A stretch of 5,328 nt of DNA from Candidatus Thiodiazotropha taylori (GTDB lineage Bacteria; Pseudomonadota; Gammaproteobacteria; Chromatiales; Chromatiaceae). Location of the stretch: NCBI GenBank assembly GCA_019100305.1, contig JAHRHW010000323.1, positions 1-5,328 on the forward strand. The letters are read 5' to 3'. This document shows, piece by piece, positions 1 through 5,125 of the stretch; position 1 is the first letter of the stretch; every line of letters starts with the position of its first letter. The position numbers were made by a program, and so were the translations under genes. The notes below the pieces were generated by a model. The model worked only from the letters and a program-made list of their open reading frames with translations. It ran no database searches and was not told the origin of the DNA.

Positions 1-13
1 TAAACAATCCCCG

Positions 14-865
14 ATGCGAATTCTGGCAGTGGGGGTGGCAACCCTCGACATAGTCAATCGGGTTGAGGCCTATCCGCAAGAGGATCAGGAGATCAGGGCC
101 ATTTCACAAAGCCGCCGACGAGGGGGCAATGCCTGTAACAGTTTGACCGTGTTGAGCCGCTTGGGGCATCGCTGCGGCTGGGCTGGCGTGATGGCGGATG
201 ATGAGGCGAGCCAATTCATCCTTGATCAGCTGCATAGCATTCAGATCGATACCCGCTGGGTCCGGGTCGAATCTGGAGGCATGACCCCTACCTCCTATAT
301 CACCTCCAGTGATGCGAGTGGATCCCGCACGATTGTTCACTACCGACAGCTTGCCGAATTCAGTTATGCGGATTTCGCTGAAATTGACCTGCAAGCGTAT
401 GACTGGCTCCATTTCGAAGGCCGAAACCCGCAAGCGACCCTGAAGATGCTCAAGCAGCTGAGACAGAAGCAGCTCAACCTGCGGGTATCGCTTGAGCTGG
501 AAAAGCCAAGGCCGGGCCTGGAGCAGGCGTTGCCTTATGTGGATGTGGTGATGTTATCCCGCGCCTACAGCATGGCCAAAGGGTTTGTGGATGCCCAACA
601 GCTGTTCCACCATATCGGTCCGATGACCCGGCAGGCGCTCTGTTACCTTGCCTGGGGTGAACAGGGTAGCTGGATGCTGGATCGGGATGGTGCGGTGCAT
701 TTTGAGCAGGCCGTCAAACCCCTGAAAGTGGTGGATACCCTGGGGGCCGGGGATGTTTTCAATGCGGGTGTGATCCACGCCCTGCTCGAGTCGGGTGATC
801 CTCTGGAGGCACTGCGCTATGGTAATCGGATTGCTGGTGAAAAGTGCGGTCGTGAAGGGCTTTAA
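14..865 (+). CDS. Ketohexokinase-like PfkB family sugar kinase
   Basis: A 283-residue cytosolic kinase of the PfkB/ribokinase family, predicted to transfer phosphate from ATP to a sugar. From memory it follows animal ketohexokinase (fructose to fructose 1-phosphate, about 298 residues) along its whole length. The N-terminal sugar-site Asp is D12 (in ATLDIVN) and the Gly-Gly-Asn-Ala segment is residues 37-40 with N42. R105 corresponds to the Arg of the RTIV segment, EGRN is 135-138 and the ELEKPR segment is 161-166. The catalytic DTLGAGD is 241-247, with D247 as the base. The C-terminus (AGEKCGREGL) matches the ketohexokinase tail but stops a few residues earlier. All sugar and catalytic positions I can align are kept, so it is probably active; fructose is an inference from similarity. 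The 13 bases before the ATG show no ribosome binding site. A TAA at bases 1-3 could be the stop of an upstream gene, suggesting an operon that begins outside the window. The Rieske gene follows after 17 bases. Confidence 0.86.
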   Translation: MRILAVGVATLDIVNRVEAYPQEDQEIRAISQSRRRGGNACNSLTVLSRLGHRCGWAGVMADDEASQFILDQLHSIQIDTRWVRVESGGMTPTSYITSSDASGSRTIVHYRQLAEFSYADFAEIDLQAYDWLHFEGRNPQATLKMLKQLRQKQLNLRVSLELEKPRPGLEQALPYVDVVMLSRAYSMAKGFVDAQQLFHHIGPMTRQALCYLAWGEQGSWMLDRDGAVHFEQAVKPLKVVDTLGAGDVFNAGVIHALLESGDPLEALRYGNRIAGEKCGREGL

Positions 866-882
866 CGACGAACAGAAGGCCT

Positions 883-1239
883 ATGTCATCCATACACAGA
901 TTATGCAGATTTGATGAACTCGAGGATCCGGGAAGCCGGGGTTTCAGTGTGGAACTGGAAGGCGATACCCAGGGGGTTCTGGTGGTGCGTAAGGGAGAGC
1001 GGGTCTATGGCTATCTAAACCGTTGCCCTCACACCGGAATCAATCTCGAATGGCAGCCTGACCAGTTTCTCGATTTGAGCCAGAGTTACATTCAATGCGT
1101 CACCCATGGTGCGCTGTTTCGCCTTGAAGATGGTCTCTGTCTGCGTGGCCCCTGTGCCGGGGATGCACTCTCGCCGATCCAAGTGGAGCTGCGGAATGGT
1201 GAGGTTTTAATGATTTCGGACGCTATTTCCCAGTCATAA
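883..1239 (+). CDS. Small Rieske [2Fe-2S] ferredoxin-like protein
   Basis: A 118-residue protein made almost entirely of one Rieske domain, which carries a [2Fe-2S] cluster on two Cys and two His and acts as an electron carrier. The first ligand pair is C48-P-H50 and the second is C72-V-T-H75-G. C86 and C91 lie just after and could be structural. The 21 residues between H50 and C72 are slightly more than in typical biphenyl-dioxygenase-type ferredoxins. No signal peptide, membrane helix or catalytic oxygenase domain is present, so it is a soluble cytosolic carrier or an accessory subunit rather than a complete oxygenase or a bc1 subunit. The ATG at 883 has an AGAAGG-type ribosome binding site about 5 bases upstream, and the gene starts 17 bases after the sugar kinase, so the two are probably co-transcribed. 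A strong hairpin overlaps the stop codon. The redox partner is not visible, and a NirD-like role cannot be shown. Confidence 0.85.
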   Translation: MSSIHRLCRFDELEDPGSRGFSVELEGDTQGVLVVRKGERVYGYLNRCPHTGINLEWQPDQFLDLSQSYIQCVTHGALFRLEDGLCLRGPCAGDALSPIQVELRNGEVLMISDAISQS

Positions 1240-1266
1240 AAAAGCCGGGCCATGGGGCCCGGCTTT
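1238..1266. terminator. Bidirectional intrinsic terminator
   Basis: A perfect 11-base-pair stem: arm 1241-1251 pairs with 1256-1266 around the four-base loop ATGG. The stem is GC-rich, with AAA on one side and TTT on the other. Six A residues at 1238-1243 precede it on the plus strand, so on the minus strand the stem runs into six T residues. It is therefore strongest as the terminator of the minus-strand gene ending at 1295 (28 bases away). It also lies directly at the stop codon of the plus-strand Rieske gene, where it can end the kinase-Rieske transcript despite a short T run. Confidence 0.9.
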
Positions 1267-1294
1267 CAAGTCACGAAGTGAGCGCCTTATCCTG

Positions 1295-1501
1295 TCAGCT
1301 CATTTTCTCGATAAAGGCGTTTAGGTCCGCCAGGACCAGCTCAGGCGGGAAAGCGCACTTCGTGGGACTTTCGGATGTAACCGGTTGCAGGGCCAGCTCC
1401 AGTGCTGGCTGATCCCACTGTGAGGCGTTTTGAGGCGCAGACAGAGTGGTAAGACCGGTTTCAATGATCTGGCCCGTACTCATATCGTAGACTGTCTTCA
1501 T
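1295..1501 (-). CDS. Small acidic protein of unknown function
   Basis: A 68-residue protein that I do not recognise. It has no signal peptide, no membrane segment and no zinc-type Cys/His pattern (a single Cys, C49). It is acidic overall, with a polar Ser/Gln/Thr-rich middle (residues 18-48) and a C-terminal stretch from about P52 to M67 that looks like an amphipathic helix. The opening MKTVYDMSTGQIIETG resembles a short beta hairpin. The case that it is a real gene rests on its signals: AGGAGGT lies 5 bases before the ATG, the best ribosome binding site in the window, and a strong hairpin with a T run follows 28 bases after the stop. It is monocistronic and convergent with the kinase-Rieske unit. 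No promoter is clear in the AT-richer DNA upstream. The plus-strand reading frame that overlaps its 5' end lacks such signals. It could be a lineage-specific regulator or stress protein, but nothing in the sequence says which. Confidence 0.72.
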   Translation of the reverse strand: MKTVYDMSTGQIIETGLTTLSAPQNASQWDQPALELALQPVTSESPTKCAFPPELVLADLNAFIEKMS

Positions 1502-1925
1502 CTCAAACCTCCTGGATCGCTCTCAAACTGGGTCCTGTTACTTTTAATAACGGCCCTGAAAATGCAAACTTTAGAGCCCCGGAGCAGCCTTCAGGGCGTA
1601 TGGTTTTTGTCGCCGAATGCTATTTATTAACTAGTACGTCCGGGTAATTTACTTGGTTTCACTTTGCCTAAGTGACGGTTTTCATTCAACGTTATTGATT
1701 TCATGGTTAATTCTGATCATTTGTGCCGGTAAAGCTGATATGCTGAACCTCTTGCATCAAGCTGCTTCTCGTTTGATTCTTTTCTCCTCATCCCGCTACT
1801 GCCCGCAACAAATCTGATACGCCGATCGCAAAACGGTTACGATCTGCACCGTAATGCCGAATCATCGTGGATTCCTTAGGCGGTCGGGATGACGGCTGGT
1901 GTGCTGGCAGGATCAGCCTTGAGGG
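1502..1925. other. AT-richer intergenic stretch without a convincing gene
   Basis: 424 bases between two minus-strand genes, visibly richer in A+T than its neighbours, especially 1600-1790. It must hold the promoter of the 68-residue gene, but I find no good -35/-10 pair; TTGCAT at 1567-1562 on the minus strand has no proper partner. An inverted repeat of eight bases (GCCCTGAA at 1553-1560, TTCAGGGC at 1590-1597) would lie in that gene's leader. Two 25-codon minus-strand reading frames occur. One is at 1788-1865, with AAGGA 7 bases before its ATG. The other starts at about 1704 and has no ribosome binding site. I see no tRNA, known RNA fold or terminator for the gene ending at 1926. A degraded gene or an unknown small RNA would fit, but neither is shown. 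Confidence 0.5.
1507..1513 (-). promoter_or_regulatory. Strong Shine-Dalgarno site of the 68-residue gene
   Basis: Read on the minus strand this is AGGAGGT, a near-perfect complement of the 16S rRNA 3' end, 5 bases before the ATG at 1501. It is the main argument that the small gene is translated, and probably well translated. Confidence 0.85.
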
Positions 1926-2219
1926 CTAATCGGTATCTTCGAGGTGGTCCAGAGGGTTGTAATGGGTATCTCCGGCCGGTTGGTCCAGGTCCACGCCGTA
2001 GTCGTCCTTGGAGAGATCATAAGAGCCTGCCCAGTCCTCCGGTGGGGCTGTCGGAACAATCTCAAGCTCCTTGAGGTCTTCCAGATCGTACTCTTCCACT
2101 GTGCCATCGTAAAACTGGACCTCCACGACCCCCTCTTCACGGTCGTGAGCGACAATTTCGAATTGATCTCCGTTGACGGTCCTGAACCAACTGCCGATAC
2201 GGATTATTGGTGCATTCAT
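1926..2219 (-). CDS. Small acidic conserved protein, DUF6763-like
   Basis: A 97-residue soluble, strongly acidic protein. The first half looks like a small beta barrel: G9-S-W-F12, Q19-F-E-I-V-A-H-D26, then the F37-Y-D-G-T-V-E-E-Y-D-L47 segment. The second half is a Pro/Asp-rich tail with PPEDWAGSYDLSKDDYG at 59-75. From memory this layout (short barrel, FDGT-E-type strand, then PPEDW-G-(F/Y)D) is that of the uncharacterised family DUF6763, common in Gammaproteobacteria; a profile search would settle the name. The function is unknown, and no catalytic or metal-binding set of residues is apparent. The ATG at 2219 has GGAG about 10 bases upstream, an acceptable site. A gap of 186 bases separates it from tas, so it probably has its own promoter, which I could not identify. 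The long plus-strand frame running over it is a shadow. Confidence 0.75.
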   Translation of the reverse strand: MNAPIIRIGSWFRTVNGDQFEIVAHDREEGVVEVQFYDGTVEEYDLEDLKELEIVPTAPPEDWAGSYDLSKDDYGVDLDQPAGDTHYNPLDHLEDTD

Positions 2220-2405
2220 TTTCGTTCTTCTCCGCTGCTCAACTCAATCAGAGAGTGTGATGGCACGCTGTTTTCAAGCGATCTATTCACACTGGACAAA
2301 CCGCTAGGTATTGATCTTTTACCCCCTCTTGATCATGACTGTAGCCCATTTTTTTCGTTGATCCTATGCGCTTTGTCATGGAAACAGGGCTCTTTTTGTA
2401 AAGAT

Positions 2406-3446
2406 TCATGGACTTGGATTCGGCTGTTCTGTGTGGATCTTTTCAATGCCTTCGAGCACCTCCCTCTCCAGGCTGAGATCGATGCTGGCCAGATTCATCT
2501 CAAGTTGCTGCTGGGTGGTCGCACCGATGATCGTGCTGGTGACAAAAGGGCGGCTGGTGACATAGGCCAGGGCCATCTGCCCCGGATCCAATCCATGTTC
2601 CCAGGCCAACGCTACATAGCGTGCGGTGGCCGTATTGGCCTGGGGATTGGTATAGCGGGTAAAACGGTCAAACAGGCTCAGGCGGGCATTGGTGGGCTGC
2701 TTCCCCTCCAGGTATTTGCCTGACAAAACACCGAATGCCATCGGTGAATAGGCCAGCAGGCCGCAACTCTCCCGGTGGGCAATCTCGGCCAGGCCGATTT
2801 CGAAACTGCGATTCAGCAGATTGTAGGGATTCTGAATCGAGACCACTCTGGGCAGTTCCTTCTGTTGCGCAATCTGCAGATAGCGCATCAGGCCCCATGG
2901 GGTCTCGTTGGAGACGCCGATATAGCGGATTTTGCCGGCTTTTTTAAGATCCCCCAGGACTTCCAGGGTCTCTTCGATGGGGGTTGCCGACTCATGCTTC
3001 GGATGCTGATAACCCAGAGCGCCGAAATAGTTGGTTTTGCGATCGGGCCAGTGTAGCTGATAGATATCAATGTAATCTGTCTGCAGGCGTTGCAGACTCT
3101 GCTCCAATGCGGCCTCGATATTGCCTCGGTCGAGGTGCAGATTGCCGTCTCTCAGGTAGCTGAGCCAGTCTGCCGGACCGGCAACTTTGCTGGCGAGAAC
3201 CAGTTGATCCCGTTGGCCGCGGCGTGCCAGCCAACTGCCGATATGACGCTCTGTTTCGCCCTGGGTAGCGGCTTTCGGTGGAACCGGATACATCTCCGCT
3301 GTGTCGATAAGATTAATACCGACTTCGACTGCACGGTCGAGTTGGGCGTGAGCTTCGGCTTCGCTGTTTTGCTCTCCAAAGGTCATGGTGCCGAGTGACA
3401 GGGCGCTGACTTTGATTTGGCTGTCACCGAGGGATCGGTAGATCAT
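2406..3446 (-). CDS. tas: NADP(H)-dependent aldo-keto reductase Tas
   Basis: A cytosolic aldo-keto reductase of the (beta/alpha)8-barrel superfamily, which reduces aldehydes or ketones with NADPH; the natural substrate of Tas is not established. With the start used here the protein has 346 residues, the length I recall for E. coli Tas, and matches it throughout (LGTMTFGEQNSEA near the N-terminus, IGVSNET mid-protein, QNPYNLLNRSFE, HGLDPGQMALA near the end). The catalytic tetrad of the superfamily is present as D48 and Y53 (in IDTAEMYPVPP), K87 (in ASK) and H132 (in QLHWP). The PVPP-rich loop after Y53 is a Tas hallmark. An ATG 18 bases upstream (3464) would give 352 residues, but GGGGAG at 3453-3458, 6 bases before the ATG at 3446, would then lie inside the gene, so I prefer 3446. 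The gene is divergent from the CbiM-like gene with 82 bases between the starts. No terminator is obvious downstream. Confidence 0.9.
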   Translation of the reverse strand: MIYRSLGDSQIKVSALSLGTMTFGEQNSEAEAHAQLDRAVEVGINLIDTAEMYPVPPKAATQGETERHIGSWLARRGQRDQLVLASKVAGPADWLSYLRDGNLHLDRGNIEAALEQSLQRLQTDYIDIYQLHWPDRKTNYFGALGYQHPKHESATPIEETLEVLGDLKKAGKIRYIGVSNETPWGLMRYLQIAQQKELPRVVSIQNPYNLLNRSFEIGLAEIAHRESCGLLAYSPMAFGVLSGKYLEGKQPTNARLSLFDRFTRYTNPQANTATARYVALAWEHGLDPGQMALAYVTSRPFVTSTIIGATTQQQLEMNLASIDLSLEREVLEGIEKIHTEQPNPSP

Positions 3447-3452
3447 TGGGTT

Positions 3453-3458
3453 CTCCCC
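3453..3458 (-). promoter_or_regulatory. Ribosome binding site that sets the tas start
   Basis: GGGGAG on the minus strand, 6 bases before the ATG at 3446 and 4 bases inside the alternative longer frame that begins at 3464. The longer start has only AGCAG-like sequence before it, so this site favours the shorter protein, whose length agrees with the family. Confidence 0.75.
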
Positions 3459-3470
3459 TATCATTAATCT

Positions 3471-3484
3471 GCTGTGTCAACAGC
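3471..3484. promoter_or_regulatory. Inverted repeat in the tas/CbiM-like divergent region
   Basis: GCTGT and ACAGC arms, a perfect 5-base inverted repeat around GTCA, lie in the 82-base region between the two divergent starts. A second, shorter one (CAGC-ATA-GCTG, 3488-3498) follows immediately. Their position suits an operator shared by both promoters. The arms are short and could arise by chance. The only -10-like element, TATGCT on the minus strand at 3494-3489, has a poor -35, so promoter positions remain unassigned. Confidence 0.25.
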
Positions 3485-3528
3485 CGTCAGCATAGCTGAA
3501 ATCGGCTGGGAGGAAAGGAAGGAAATCG

Positions 3529-4194
3529 ATGGAATTGGATGGTGGTCTGTTTTCAACGACCCTGCTGTTTTGGCTTGCCGGTCTCTGTGGTGCTGTGTTG
3601 ATTACCGCTTTGAGACTGGCTGCCTGGCAGCGTCTGACACATCAGAATCTGATTCATGTGTTCCTGGGTGCCATCGTTTGCCTGATTGCCTTGTGGCATA
3701 TGCGGGGCCAGATCCAGCCCGGCCTTTCGTTTCATCTGCTGGGTGTAACGGTGATCACTCTGATGTTCGGCTGGTCATTGGCGATTATCGCTGCCAGTAT
3801 CGCGTTGTTCGCGGTGAGCATGAATGCAGGCTATGGCTGGGAAGGCTATGTGGTCAGTTTTCTGACGGTGGTTTTTGTGCCAATCACCCTCTCTCAGATC
3901 GCTCTGATACTGGTGCGTTCATGGTTACCCAAACAGTTCTTCATCTATGTGTTGGGGAACGGCTTTTTCACCGCTTGGCTGGTGGGTTATGTGAGCGGTT
4001 ATCTGGCCATACAGATGTTGGTGTTGAGCGGTGCCTACACGATGGCGGAGCTGCAGGTGACCATCATCCCCTTCTTTCCTCTGATGTTCTTTCCCGAAGC
4101 CCTGATCAACGGCTGGGTGATCACCATGTTGGTGGTCTTCTTCCCGGCTTGGGTCTACTCCTTCAGCGATGAGCAATATCTTCATGGTAAATAG
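3529..4194 (+). CDS. CbiM-like energy-coupling-factor transporter permease
   Basis: A 221-residue inner-membrane protein with about six or seven hydrophobic segments (roughly 10-30, 42-58, 69-96, 106-129, 136-166, 177-205). It resembles the CbiM/NikM family, the membrane subunits that bind Co2+ or Ni2+ in ECF importers. Family features are the S67-F-H69-L-L-G72 segment with its conserved His, the LMFGW-LA-I helix after it, and P189-E-A-L-I-N-G195 near the C-terminus. CbiM and NikM normally begin Met-His, with His2 as a metal ligand; here residue 2 is Glu. An in-frame TAG at 3493-3495 rules out an upstream start that would restore it. No CbiN, CbiQ/NikQ or ATPase gene is in the window. GGAAGGAA just before the ATG is a good ribosome binding site. 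The C-terminal tail (SFSDEQYLHGK) is hydrophilic. Substrate and partners are unknown; metal uptake is an inference from the family. Confidence 0.75.
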   Translation: MELDGGLFSTTLLFWLAGLCGAVLITALRLAAWQRLTHQNLIHVFLGAIVCLIALWHMRGQIQPGLSFHLLGVTVITLMFGWSLAIIAASIALFAVSMNAGYGWEGYVVSFLTVVFVPITLSQIALILVRSWLPKQFFIYVLGNGFFTAWLVGYVSGYLAIQMLVLSGAYTMAELQVTIIPFFPLMFFPEALINGWVITMLVVFFPAWVYSFSDEQYLHGK

Positions 4195-4215
4195 CTTCAG
4201 CGGGGTCGGCTGAGG
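4195..4215 (+). other. Hairpin right after the CbiM-like stop codon
   Basis: CTTCAGC (4195-4201) can pair with GCTGAGG (4209-4215), including one G-U pair, around a seven-base loop. It begins at the base after the stop codon. No T run follows, so it is a poor intrinsic terminator; it could protect the 3' end or be chance. Confidence 0.3.
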
Positions 4216-4221
4216 TATAGT
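4216..4221 (+). promoter_or_regulatory. Possible -10 element for djlA
   Basis: TATAGT matches the sigma-70 -10 consensus at five of six bases and lies 45 bases before the djlA start, which would give a leader of about 40 bases. There is no good -35 at 16-18 bases upstream and no extended -10, so djlA may instead be read through from the CbiM-like gene 72 bases upstream. Confidence 0.22.
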
Positions 4222-4266
4222 CTGCCAATTACCGTGGTGATTGAACGCCCTAAGTGAGGTGCAGTC

Positions 4267-5076
4267 TTGAGTTGGTGGGGAAAACTGGTTGGTGGCGCAT
4301 TTGGCTTCATGCTCGGCGGGCCCTTGGGGGCTGTGCTGGGCGCCGCCCTGGGGCATAAGTTCGATAAAGGCCTGAAAGGGCTGCCGGATGATGATATCAG
4401 TTGGGGGCCGGGGGATCAGGAACGGGTCCAGACCGCTTTCTTCACCGCCACCTTCTCGGTGTTAGGCCATCTGGCGAAAGCGGATGGGCGGGTCTCCCAG
4501 GACGAGATCCGGCTTGCCGAAAACCTGATGAGCCAGATGTCCCTCTCCAGTGAGATGCGGAAGACCGCAATCCGTCTGTTTCAGGAAGGTAAATCGGAGC
4601 AGTTCCCCCTCGATGATGTGGTCATCCAGTTTCGCCAGGAGTGTCATCGTCGCCAGACGCTGATTCAGATGTTTCTGGAAATCCAGATCCAGGCAGCCTA
4701 TGCCGATGGTGAGATGGATCGGCAGGAAGAGCTGTTACTGCTGCATATCTGTGAGCTGCTGAATATTCCGGAGTTAACCTTTCGCCGCCTTGAACGTATG
4801 GTGCGTGCCCAGTCGCACTATGCCGGGGCGGGCAGTCAGCCACCACCCAGAACCCAGGGTGTGTCGCTGAATGACGCCTACGCGATTCTTAATGTTTCCC
4901 CGCAAGCATCCGATAAGGATGTGAAACGGGCCTACCGTCGTCTGATCAGTCAGCACCATCCGGACAAGCTGGTATCGAAGGGGTTACCGGAAGAGATGAT
5001 GAAGATGGCGGCACAGAAAACCGATGAGATAAAGAAGGCCTATGAGCGAATCAAAGAAGCGCGCTCCATGGGCTGA
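4267..5076 (+). CDS. djlA: Membrane-anchored DnaJ-like co-chaperone DjlA
   Basis: A 269-residue co-chaperone that stimulates DnaK ATPase at the inner membrane; E. coli DjlA is 271 residues. The domain order is the family's. One glycine-rich membrane segment (about 6-30, GGAFGFMLGG and repeated small residues as in a glycine zipper) is followed by a TerB-like helical domain (about 52-180, with FLEIQIQAAYADGEMD at 136-151 strongly conserved). A short Gly/Pro/Gln linker (about 186-198) leads to a C-terminal J domain (about 201-267) with H231-P-D233, the motif needed to act on DnaK. The start codon is TTG at 4267: AGTGAGGT lies 6 bases upstream, the WWGK N-terminus aligns with the family, and no ATG fits. 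A TTG start suggests modest translation. DjlA of E. coli is known to act on the Rcs envelope-stress/capsule pathway when overproduced; whether that holds here is unknown. The DUF350-like gene starts 49 bases downstream. Confidence 0.95.
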   Translation: MSWWGKLVGGAFGFMLGGPLGAVLGAALGHKFDKGLKGLPDDDISWGPGDQERVQTAFFTATFSVLGHLAKADGRVSQDEIRLAENLMSQMSLSSEMRKTAIRLFQEGKSEQFPLDDVVIQFRQECHRRQTLIQMFLEIQIQAAYADGEMDRQEELLLLHICELLNIPELTFRRLERMVRAQSHYAGAGSQPPPRTQGVSLNDAYAILNVSPQASDKDVKRAYRRLISQHHPDKLVSKGLPEEMMKMAAQKTDEIKKAYERIKEARSMG

Positions 5077-5125
5077 TGTAATCTAATTTCAATACCGCTT
5101 CTCAATCTCTCCCTGGGAGGGGAAA

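Noticed and set aside
1430..1630. A 66-codon plus-strand frame overlapping the 5' end of the 68-residue gene
   Set aside because: No ribosome binding site, low-quality translation, and conflict with the much better signals on the minus strand.
1621..1665. Resemblance of an AT-rich segment with CTAGTACGTCCGGG to an insertion-sequence end
   Set aside because: No inverted partner, no target duplication and no transposase remnant could be found in the window.
2280..2363. Four GATC sites within 84 bases in the gap before the DUF6763-like gene
   Set aside because: GATC is frequent across the window, including inside the kinase gene, so the cluster is not distinctive.
2343..2391. AGCCC/GGGCT repeat with a T run as a terminator after tas
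   Set aside because: The arms are 5 bases with a loop of about 40, and the T run is within the loop on the wrong strand for tas.
1944..2723. A 259-codon open frame on the plus strand
   Set aside because: It runs antisense over the DUF6763-like gene, the gap and the 3' third of tas. Its translation has no family resemblance, it has no ribosome binding site, and the opposite strand encodes clear families.
3474..4172. A 232-codon open frame on the plus strand overlapping the CbiM-like gene in another frame
   Set aside because: It begins at a GTG without a ribosome binding site and encodes a Cys/Arg/Gly-rich sequence typical of a shadow frame, whereas the frame from 3529 gives a CbiM-like membrane protein with a good ribosome binding site.
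3925..4356. A 143-codon minus-strand frame
   Set aside because: Antisense to the CbiM-like gene and djlA; rich in His, Gln and Pro as expected of a shadow.
5107..5122. CTCC/GGAG pairing that might hide the ribosome binding site of the last gene
   Set aside because: Only 4 base pairs with a three-base loop; too weak to claim as a regulatory hairpin.
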